Below, one piece after another: positions 13,101-25,100 of a DNA stretch of 64,000 nucleotides. Every line of letters begins with the position of its first letter. The stretch's first letter is position 1. The stretch is from assembly GCF_034702125.1 (NCBI RefSeq), contig NC_085867.1, positions 49,179,898 to 49,243,897 of the forward strand. Reading direction: 5' to 3'. Source of the DNA: Engraulis encrasicolus. Lineage: Eukaryota > Chordata > Actinopteri > Clupeiformes > Engraulidae. Under the pieces are notes generated by a model that was not told where the DNA came from, did not search any database, and worked only from the letters and a program-made list of their open reading frames with translations. A program made the position numbers and the translations under genes.

Positions 13101-16100
13101 CATTTATTCTATTAATTAAAACATTTATTAAATCACTCAGTTAATCTCAGAAAGCTCTTGACCACCCAAACAGGGTTTGGATCCCCGAGTCCCGGTCCAA
13201 CCCCCACACCTTAACAAAAAAAAAAAAAAGCATCCTAGAGGCAAAAGTGAATGATTTGATTTTATGGTCCCCATACCTGTTCCAGATGATCTCCAATGGA
13301 TGATATGCCACACAAAGAGGTTTCGGACTCCAGAGGATCGGCTGCCGCTTCAGTGTCTACATCGGTGGCAGATGGCTGATCATCTTCTTCATCAACGGAC
13401 GGCGTTGGAGGTTCCTCCTCTACCTCGGTGGATCCTGGAGGTTCTTCTTTCAGCGCCTCCTCAGAGATGGTGTAACCGGACTCCTCAATGGCCTGACCCT
13501 CCTCCTCCTGAGGGCCACTTGGGGCAATGGCAGAGGATCCCTGGTGGAACAAAATCAGATGCCAGTGGGCTCGTTCATGACGACGCAGTAAGATTTTTGC
13601 TAGGCAGTGGGCATGCGCACTTTACCAGTTTGATGCATTCTGGTTAGAACCTATTGTCAACCCTAATAAGGCTCTAAATTAAATACCAGCCAACCACCCA
13701 AATGCTGAAATGGTGAAATTTCAGTTTGACTGGAAGAAAAGACAAATTTACTAGCCACTTCGGCCCATTAGGGAGTATGTGTTTCGCTCTATTCAGTGTC
13801 AATGGTTTGGTTAGTAAGATCAACATCTACAAGCCATTTTGCCTCGTGATGAAAGATGTCAATTTAGAGCCCTGACAACTATAGTATAATTTCTGAAAAA
13901 ATAGTGACTTTATTTAGTGTGTTTAGGTGACAAACCTGATGTAATTGTTGCCCAACAGTGTCTCCAGACTGGGAGGGTCTTGGTGTGTCTGCATCAGTGC
14001 CAGAGACGTGGAGGCCTCCTGTCTGCTCCTCATCTGCAACTGATGAAGACAATATACTGGCATTTTTTTATTTTTTTATTTTTTTAGATACAAACTTTTT
14101 GGTGTACAATACTTTCCTTTGCTACACACAATAAACACATGCCTGTTGATTTATTTATTTATTTAAGTGTTATCAGTTATACAAAATGGATGAGTCAAGA
14201 CAGCGAGTCTTTGAAAAGTAGTCTTCACAAGGGCAAGGTTGTTTGTCCTGGTAGGCATTTTATAAATAATCACGTTTGGCATTTTTAGGCCGACTGAGAA
14301 CCATGCCGGTGCCCGTTCCCGCACCTAAACACGAACTGACCGACGTGTTCACGCCGCAGATCTTCGCAATGCGAACTGAAACATACTTCTACTTGGTCTT
14401 CCTCTGCAAACCATAACGACAACGTGGATGTCAGCAGGTTCATCCGGGTAACACAGTAAAATGCGCGTAGAGCCCGGTATGAACATGGATGGTTCGCAGG
14501 TAAGCACTTTAGTGCCGAACGCAACTGGTGCAAGCACCGCAGCCATTCTGGTCAGCCTGAAAACAGTACAAGTGAATCACAGCTTGGTCTTACCTGTTTC
14601 AGGTGAGCAGGGTCTGAGTGGCGCATGGCACGTGTTGCCAATGGCGAGCAGTGTCTGGGCAGCAGATTCTAAGAGTGGAATAACATCATTCAGAGGTTCA
14701 TGTGATTTACTTTTTACACTTTTGGCAATTAGTCACAGTAAACCTTCAAAAAGAAACCGTTTCCTTTCAACACAGATAACTTCTCTCAGTAAACAGTAGA
14801 CCAGTGTACTTGTCTTACGATCAGCTGGCTCTATGCTAGTTGGATCAAATGAGTGGTGGGTTCTTCTTTTTTGCGTTTTTTCAGTAACAACAGTCAACCT
14901 ACCTCATTAGGTAAAATGGAGTAAATGGTGTAACAGCCATGTAATGTTGTGTGCTAGTGTTGTTCTTACACCATGAGTTTACTTTTACTTTTGACACCTC
15001 TGCTAAGTTTCACAGAGGGTTGTCTATAAATATTACAGTATGTATGCTAAAACACAAAGTTGTATTTGCTGTTATACTGTTAAGTCGCTGCTCTGTGGAA
15101 AATGGAGGAAATGGTCTTACCTTCAAGGTTTTCATAAGGCACAAAGTCCAGGGCCGCCTGAAACAAAAAACATAAACACAATTAGTGTAGACAAAGTAAA
15201 TTATTCTCCTTAAGGGGAGGATAGTAAGTAAGGCATAACGGACTACGAGGTGTGCCGATATCAGGTGAAATAATGGACGGCGCAGCTGAAGGGCTGTTCG
15301 CTTTGCCAAGTCCATTTTCCCTAGATATCAGGACAACTCGAAGGCCGTTATTCCGCTTATCATCCGGTTACCAGCATTTAAGAATTACTTTATTAATATG
15401 TTGATCTAAGCTTCGTGAGAAGTAGATTAACCACTGTGCTTGGTTCGTTGCTATGGGCAACACTTCCTAATTAGTGAGACGCGCCTCTATCTGAGACGCG
15501 CGTAGAACATTGGGGCGACTTGACAACCAAATGCAATAGAACGAATGACAGGGTTTTTCACTTGACAACCAAATGCAATATAATTAACGAGTGGCTCTTG
15601 GCTTGACAACTAAAGGCGATAGAATTAACGATGGTGTCTTGGCCATAGCAACCTTGAGTTTAGAATTAGTAACGGCAGTTCGCCAGAAAGTTAGGAAAAG
15701 AAACAACACGGATGCCCGCATTACATCGTAGGTGTCCTGCTCTCGGGGAATAATAGACACATGCTCAGACAATCAGAATATGTTCCATCTGCTGACTGGG
15801 TGGGAAGTGTCTCTTTTTTGATTACTTCCATCTTAAAAGATATTTGCAGCTCTGACAAGGCCTAACGGTAGGGCACTGGGTTACTACGCCGGCGACTTGG
15901 GTTTGATTCCGGCCCAGGTCATTTGCCATTCCTTCCCCGTCTCTCTCCTCCTATTAATTTCCTGTCTCTCCTCCACTGGCCTGTCAAAAATGAAGGCAGA
16001 AAGCCCTAAAAAATATATTTGGCTGCCCACGAAAACACCACAATAGCTTGAGACTCTAGCGAGCCTCTATCGTACGCGAGTCCAGCATCCATGAGCCATC

Positions 16101-19100
16101 TTTAGATTAGCACGGTAGGAGCGGCCAGACATTCCATCAAGGCGTGGCTCCACTTTTTGTTGTCTTAACCCCGCCCAACTTTTGGTGAACTGGCGTGATT
16201 TTTGGAACTGCCTAAGACGTGGTTCTTAGCTAGTGAAACTAACAAGTTCCACCTGTGACATGTTGCCCACCCTGCAACTGATTGCTCGTCATGCGAAATC
16301 ATTTAAATTTTCGCACGTGATTCCTGCGTGATCGACATGGACCCGCTACAAGAAGAAAACCAGAGTCATCACCACCTCTGATCAGCCGCCAACAAAGAGG
16401 GCCAGACAGACACGGGTACATAACATAGCAGATAACATAACATACCGCAGAACTTCGTACATAACATATTTGTTTCTTCATTATCTATTAAATCGATGAC
16501 AGTCCAGTCTGCATAGGGTTAGAGGTTTTTATCACCATCCACTGAGTCGATCTTGTCATTGTTCCACCACAGACTACTGAAACTTATAGTCGGGCACGGA
16601 AATGAAAGTAACTGAATTACTGAAAACTACTGCCGTAATTACCTACAGTGTGAAATAGAAATAAAGTGAAGTGTAAAGTGAAATCAAACTTGCAGCCAAC
16701 CAGTTAGTTGAACTTGATTCTACCCATGGCACAACTGGATCTGCAGCACAATCGCAAACACACCAAACCAGAGACAGACAGACAGACAGACATATGAAAC
16801 AAACAACAACAAACAAGTAAACATGAAACGAGGAACTACTCCACTCCCAAAACCAGTAGCCTATACAGTAGTAAGAAGCTGGTTCAGGAGTAAACCAGGT
16901 TAAGTTCAGAGGTAAATCATCTAATAGAAGAGCCTGGAGCCATGTGGACTCTCAGGACTCCAGGCTCTTCTATTAGATGACTTACCTCTGAACTTAACCC
17001 GTTTTATTCCTAGTATTATACCCCTCAGTTCTCACCATTTCCCACATTCTATAGACATACGAAACAAACAGCATAAAACAAGGAAACAGGACAACCAATT
17101 CTCACTATTCTATGTCCCCAACTCTACAGCCAATAGTAATTAAGGAATCCATCTGACCCACAACTCTACAGCCAATAGTAATTAAGGAATCCATCTGACC
17201 TCTTCCAGGGTCTCCTCAATCTCTGGCATGACCGGCACGGGAGAGCGCAGGCCGACTGGCACAAAAGCAGGCACCTGGTTCATGTCCTCCGTCCTCGTCG
17301 CCCGGTAACCCCCCTCCTCATCCTCCTCTTCCTCAGCATCCAGCATCTCTCCATCCTGGCCTTCAGCGTCGTCGTCAGACACAGACGCTCGCAGAGTAAC
17401 CAGCCCGCCGCGCTTCTGCTTCTTGCCATGTCTACCAGTGCCTGGATATTACATTAAAGGGTTAGTTTGTCGTTTTATATTGCATCGCAAAAGGGGATGC
17501 AGTTTATGGTCACAGACATAAGATATAGGAGGTAGGATAAGGTAGAACATGCAGTGCGTTACGATAGGGCGCACGGTGCTTACTGTCAACATTGGCGTTA
17601 TCATCACTGGATTGGGTGAGGGGGCGATCTTTCTTCCCCGTGCCTCTCTCCTTAGCCGGAAGCTTTGGCTGAGGCCGTTTCCGTTTTAATCTGAGGGAAA
17701 GATTTAAAAAACATCAGAGTAACAGATCATTTAACAACAATTAATCATCACTTGTATAGCGCATCTCATACAGAGGGTCCATAGTTGGCCAATCAGCTGA
17801 CAAGATAAGATGAGACTCATTTACTTTTTAATGAGAGCCACCAATCAGAAACATAACCTCCTAACAACCTACACCCATTACCGTGTTGATGTAGCCTCTA
17901 GCTCGATGGTGAATTTTGCATCGTGGGTCATATAGCTGGGCAATATGACGATAATATCGTTAATATCGTGATATAAAATTCTATATCGTGACCTTTCTCC
18001 TCTATCGTTAATATCGTGATAGTAATTTTATCAATTTTATACAATTGAATATCATTTAATTACATTTCATGTTGTCAGAATACACACTATAAGTTAATGT
18101 AACTGTAAAAACAGAATAAAAAGATCCATTTTAAAGAAAGGTTGTTTTGCGACATTAAAAAATAAAGAGCAAATAAAGAGAAAAACTGAAAACGTATGTA
18201 ATTGTGCTATATCGTGATATATATCGTTATCGTGATATAAAGTAATCCATATCGTGATATTGTTTTTTTTCCATATCGGCCAGCCCTAGTGGGTCACGTA
18301 CCTGCCAGTTCTGCTGGGTGATTCTTCATTTCCTTCCGCCGACTCTCCCTTTTTACTCTTTTTGGTTTTTGAAGTTGGAGATGCCTGTAAAAAAACAAAC
18401 AAGGATTTTATTTAGATTGGCATTTAGTCATACATTTTTTTTACATATAATTGCTGCTTACAAAAAATGTTTTACTCCCTATACCATATGGTATAGTTAG
18501 TACTTACAGTTAATTGTTTTGAAAATTTCACAGCATCTTCCAAACAACAAGCAAGCAGCAATCTTGGTAAATATGGATGCATTTATTAGAATTGTAGAAT
18601 GTTTTTGCAGTTCATGAAGTCTATGAGCAGCGCACCCCAACTCTACGTTGGCCTGACAGGCCAGACCATTCATTAAGCGGGCTTGCGGAGCAAGGACCAT
18701 GCAGAGCATGGCCCTTGCAGAGCAAGGCCCGATTATAGTAATCTCTAAGTCCTGTTTCTTTTATTATTGGTTCTCTTGTGCAGGGGGCAGTAAAAATAGA
18801 AAATGGATCTCCTCCTAGGCCTTTCGAGATAGAGACACCGTTCAAACACTAAAACGACCGGCTCGGCTTGGAGATCGCGTATAGTTATAGGCTTCTCCGT
18901 GTCTCTTGTCGTTTTCCCGTTTTTGGCGATTTTGTTAAAGCCTGGGTCCCCATTGAAAACAGTGGTGGAACCTCCATGAACCAAAGTTCCGCCACTCTAA
19001 AGATTAGAGTGTAGGAGGTTTTTTCGGTCATAAAACATCAACACTTTCACCTAGAAGTTTAGTTGGCGCGTTGTTAGCGAGCTCTATGGGATGTCTCCAA

Positions 19101-22100
19101 ATTGTCAAAGTTTCATCTCCCAACTCCCAATACTTTTTAAATGGCAGGTTTGTAAAAAAACCAGGCCTAGGTCTATGGAGAATCCCAGTCTTTCCAAAAA
19201 TGCATTTTTCAAGAGATCAGCGCATGTCCCACACGGAGGTCCATTTGTGCCTGAACCCTTTAACCTATAAACTTCATTCAAAGACTGTTAGAGAGATCAC
19301 AAGCATGACTCCAATCTGTGAAAAGGACACGTGCCAACTCCTTTTAGTTTTTTTACAACGATGTTGTAAAGACAAAAAACTCATTCTCATTCTGGCCTCT
19401 GCTTAGAGGACAATACTAACTGTCATTCAGAACAGGTGCAGTCAATGAAGTGTTCCATTTCAACTGTCACTGTCTCAAGATTCTATTCTTAACGAGCAGG
19501 TGCGAGCAACCATTCTAGAAGTCTATTGTTCAGCTCTGCAATGCAATGTAATATAGTCTTGCTGGACTGTGCATGACAGCTAGCTGCTTGGCTTAGTGGT
19601 AATGCATGCCGCTACATTAGAGATATGGAGGTTGAGGGTTAAACCCCACTTGAAGCCATGTTGATTTTCTAAATTATATCATATGCAGTGTTCCTTGGCC
19701 AACTTAAAATGTCATGTATGTCATTTAGTATGGATGGCAAATGTGCTGAATTACAGATATTGAGGTTGGGAGTTCGAACCCCAGTCAAAGCCATGTTGAT
19801 TTTCTAAATTATATCATATGCAGTGTTCCTTGGCCAACTTACAATGCCATGTATGTCATTTAGTATGGATGGCAAATGTGCTGAATTACAGATATTGAGG
19901 TTGGGGGTTCGAACCCCAGTCAAAGCCATGTTGATTTTCTAAATTATATCATATGCAGCGTTCCTTGGCCGACTTAAAATGCCATGTATGTCATTTAGTA
20001 TGGATGGCAAATGTGCTGAATTACAGATATTGAGGTTGGGGGTTCGAACCCCAGTCAAAGCCATGTTGATTTTCTAAATTATATCATATGCAGTGTTCCT
20101 TGGCCAACTTAAAATGCCATGTATGTCATTTAGTATGCATGGCAAATGTGCTGAATTACAGATATGGAGGTTGGGGGTTCGAATCCCAGTCGAAGCCATG
20201 TTGATTTTTAAAATTATGTCATATGCAGTGTTCCTTGGCCAACTTAAAATGCCATGTATGTCATTTAGTATGCATGGCAAATGTGCTGAATTAGGGATAT
20301 GGGGGTTGGAGGTTCGAACCCCAGTCGAAGCCATGTTGATTTTCAAAATGATATCATATGCAGTGTTCCTTAGCCAATTTAAAATATCATGTATTGTATG
20401 TCATTTAATATCAATGGCAAAGGGGTTGGATTACAGATATGGAGGTTGTGAGTTCTAATCCCGCTCGAAGCCATGTTGATTTTCAGAATTATATCATATG
20501 CAGTGTTCCTTAGCCAACTTAAAATACCATGTATGTCATTTAGTATATCCCCAAAACGCAGAGCTACAACACTTTCAAGATGGCTGAATCCAAGATGGCT
20601 GAATTGTTTGGCACTGGGTGGATGGAGTTTTTCCAAGATTTCTTTTAGCTTTGTTTTCTCAATAGTACTTTGTTTCATCTCTGCCCCAAAAGGCAAGCCC
20701 GCTTCCAGCATTTTCTGTGAGAATGCATTTCTAGTTTTGAATTACTTTGTAATTCACAAATGGTCTGATTACGCTTCTCTGGGGAGTATTTAGTCGCCCT
20801 CCAGATGGCCTGCCAATAAGCAAACGCACTTGGGAGCATTATAACATACATCGTGAACGTCAACTTTCACTCCTCCCACTCAAGTGTTCCAGGGCATCGA
20901 GGATTCAGACCAAAAAGGAATTACAAAGTAATTAATGTGGTCTGGTAAAGCCAGGCTGCCTCACCTCATTTTTTCTCTTCTTCTTGGCGGCGGGTTTGGC
21001 GGTTTCCTCCGTGCCACCGTCTCCTTCATCTGAGGAGATCTCCACCGTCTTGCTGCTGCGAGGCTTTCTCGGCGACTTGCGGCGGCCGTCAGATGCCTGG
21101 GCATCCTTCATCGGCAAGCCACTCCTGCCAGTCAGAAATAGTGAGCAATCACAGGTTTCAGTTATAGACTTTCTTTTCAACATTTTAGCCTTCATATTGA
21201 CACTGGACAGTACAAGCAGACAGGAATAAGTGGTTTTGGGACTCGAACATGGGTCCCCATTGAATGTGGTCGTGGTGGGTGGTTTCATAGTACCAATAAG
21301 CACGTTAGTTTAACCCATTTAAGCTGCATGTACTTATATATTATATTATATATTATATTATATATTAGGCCAATATGGGTTAGTGTATGCTACTCAGAGC
21401 TCCTTACCCCTCCTCATCCTGGAGCTCCACTTCAACAGAAGCACCTCCATCAGGGTCTGCAACACACAAGCCATTACGGTTTCAAGTTATTCAGTTATAT
21501 TTGGTTTGATGCTGTACATGCATTTTTCCCTCATTTCCTCATTCCTCAATTACATTTCCAAACCCTTATCAAGTTCGTAAGTATTTACATATTAATTTTG
21601 TGACGACAAATACCCGTTTCAGGCGCTTTCTTCCTCTTGGTGGTCTTCTTTTTGGGAGGGGTGTCGGCTGCCTCGCTGCCGCTCTTCTTCTTGATGGTCT
21701 TGCGGTTGGCGGCGGCCTGGTCACTCAGGCAGTCCTCGTTCTCCTTCTCGCCCTCCGCCAGGTCGATCAGGTCCTCTCCAGCAGAGTCCTCGGTGTCTGC
21801 TGTCACAACCTTCTTTGGCTTTTTCACTGCAGTTGAACATGCCATTGAATGTATGAGATCGCCAAAGTACGTACATTCCTGGCAATTGTATTTTTATATA
21901 CTCTTGATATGACTAATACTCTTGAAACATTCGTAGTCAGTAAGACATTTTAAAGCATGTTTAAAAACAGTAGAATATGTTGGTGCTGCACAGTGGCTGA
22001 CTAATTAGCAATAAAGCATCTGATTCTAAGCAGCTATGAATGATTTTTACATAGTATTTACATTGCTATTGCATGCATGTTATGGGCATCTCTTTTCCAA

Positions 22101-25100
22101 TAATTTTATTTTTTATTTCAATGTTTAGCGATAGACTGGGCAGGGATAGGAAATGAAAACTGAAAATTAAGTCTACACCCCGGACTTTCCTGGACTTCAA
22201 GTGACTTCGCTAATCCTGTACCTTAACTTTGTTGAGACAGATGTGCGTGTTTTTTCTTTGTTAAAAAGGATTGGGAAATGAAATAGGTCGGATTCAACCC
22301 ACCAAAAAATCCACAGCAATCTAGCAGTGCTACCTCTGGGCCATCTCTCTCTCTTCTGGATCTTACCTCGGGGCCGTCTCTCTCTCTTCTGGCCCCCTTT
22401 GTTACTCTTCTTCCTGCGTTCCTCCTCGGCCAAGATCTTATCCAGCAGCTCCGTGAAGAACTCCATATCCAGACGACGCCTCTCGCCTGATCAACAAGTA
22501 CAATAAAGTCATACGTGAGATAACAGAAAACATTGATGAATGAGGGAAGCGAAGGACAGCACTCTTCAGATTTTTCTCTTTTTTTGAACGTGATTACCAA
22601 GAGTCTGACGGTGTAGTATCTGTACGTGTATACGGAGTACCGTATATGTAATGACAATGTCTGATATGGCACATGACATCATATAACATGCCGTAAATGT
22701 TCAAGAGCATACAATACACAAAAAATTCAGAGCAACTTACGAAAGGCCTTGTCTACCCTCCAAGCATTGGTCCGCTCTTCTTTCTTGAACTTGTTCTGAA
22801 TAGTTAAAAGAAAACACGGATACCGGTATTCATTTTTATTTTTTTTAATTAAAGTCCAACCAAATGTTCACAAAGACCAACAAACACTATAGTAGAAACA
22901 TACAATACCTTTATCTCAGAGCGAGCTCGATGTGGAAACATGGAGCCAATCATGGAGAAGTCTGTGCCCACCATACTGATCGCCAGGAAAAACATATCAG
23001 TCTCTGGAAGACACAAACAAGAACAGTATGTTGCCTATAAGAGAACAATATGTTGCCTATAAGAGAACAATATGTTGCCTTCATTTACTCCCATTTACCC
23101 TCTGTGAAGGTAGGAGAGGGTTAGCAGTCTTGTTTTTTTTAAATAAACATTTTCAAGTCAGATGAACAGTTATCTGGATAAATGATCAATAGATTTTGTT
23201 AAAATATAAGGTATTAAACTCACAACATAACTTTAAATTGGTGTAATGAGTTAACTTTTACCATTATTTACTTTTGTTACTTACTTATGCTGTGTATAGT
23301 AAATACATGTCTACGCCAATATATTTTGAACAACCTGTAGGGCGATATGCCCCAGGCAGTTTGAGGTCATGTTGACCTTGGCCTGACCAGGGTTTGGTGT
23401 ACTGTATCATTATCACCCGGTGAGCAGACGGGACGTCTTCTGATTGGCTGAGCAGGTGTCCTTTATTCCCCGGTAGCAGGACACCTATGATGTCATGCAG
23501 GGGTGCGGGCGTCCAAGTTGCTTCTTTTCTAACTTTCTGGCGAAGTGCCGTTGGTAGTTCTATCGCATCTGGTTGTCTAGTCAAGACCGCGTCGTTAGTT
23601 CTATCGCATCTGGTTGTCTAGTCAAGACCCCGTTACTAATTCTATTGCATCTCGTTGTCAAGTCAAAAACCCAGTCGTCAATTCTATCGCATTTGGTTGT
23701 CAAGTCACCCCAGCATTCTGCGCGCATCCTAACTTGCCTCCGATAGAGGCGCGTCTCACTCGTTTACTCTCAATGGTCTCACTAGATTAGGAAATGGTGC
23801 CCATAGCAACGTACCAAGCGCAGTGGTGAATCTGCTTTCTCACGAAGCCTTAGATCAACTTATTAATAGGCTAAATTAATAAATGAATTAACCGTTAACC
23901 GGGTGATAAGCGGAATAGCGGCCTTCGAGGTGTCCCGATATCAAGGGAAAATGGACTTGGCGAAGCGAACAGCCCTTCGGCTGCGCCGTCGGGCTGTTTA
24001 GAACGCTCCGCCTCGTCCATTATTTCCCTTGATATCGGGACACCTCGTCGTCCGCTATTCCATACATATTCAACTGACCTTGGCTTGACCAGGGTTTGGT
24101 GTAGGTGCCCTTGCGGAAGCTGGAGTAGGTGGTGGTGGATCCCCTCTCGAAGACGGGGTCGCGCTCCTCCGTGGGGTTGGGGCCCTCCATGCGCTTCACC
24201 TGCACCGTCAAACTAGCAGACACAACCAGACACAACATGGAATTTAAGGAGACCACCGAACCTCATGTTTAGAGTAATAGGTAAACCAGTAAAGGTCTGA
24301 CCTCTTTTTGTCTTACTTTATATCAGTACATTCTGGGCTCTGTTCATAGGCAATGGGTCTATTGCACCAGTATACTTACCAATAAGTAGACATGTATGTT
24401 TATATCGTATGCAAGTTATGATGTGTATGTTTATATCGTATGCAAGTTATGATGTGTATGTGTATATCGTATGCAAGTTACAGTTGTGCTCATATGTTTA
24501 CATACCCCAGCAGAATAAACGCTTTCTTCGCGATTTCTCACAAAATATGAAGGATTACACAAAACCTTTTTTTTCACTCATTGCTAGTGACTAGCTTAAG
24601 ATATTTATTAGCAATATTCTGTGTTTACTCTTTCAAAAGCATGATCACAACCCAAACTACCCAAATGACCCTGTTCAAAAGTTTACATACCCTAGTTTCT
24701 GATGCTGAATATGGCCCTGTTTAACATCAGGGACCGCTCTAAATTGTTTGTGGTAGTTGTGGATAAGGCTCTTAATGTTCTCAGATGACAAAACAGCACA
24801 TTCTTCCTGGCAGAATGGTTGTTTCCTATAATATTTTTGGGTGTCTTGCTGGAACCTCACATTTGAGGTTTCCCCTGAATGGCTCAATGATGTTGAGATC
24901 AGGAGAGTGAGATAGTCGCTCAAAAACTTCATTTTATTCTTTCTGAAGCTAGTGACGGGTTGATTTGGCTTTCTGTGTTGAAATATTGTCATGTTGGCAT
25001 GTCCAAACAATGGACCATGTGCAGTTTCAAGGCTGATGTGTGTCAAGTTTCCTCCAGTATTTTTCACAGGGCAATGTAATCATCATTCTGCGAGTATGGA

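Noticed and set aside
19586..20545. Functional tRNA genes or a CRISPR array
   Set aside because: B boxes are present, but an acceptor stem and anticodon arm could not be drawn for the units. Units are contiguous, without the repeat-spacer pattern of CRISPR, and the genome is eukaryotic.
20074..20711. Open frames on both strands at 20.0-20.7 kb with a repeated sentence
   Set aside because: They come from the 135-bp tandem array, whose period is divisible by three and so stays open. No bdp1 phase or splice site fits.
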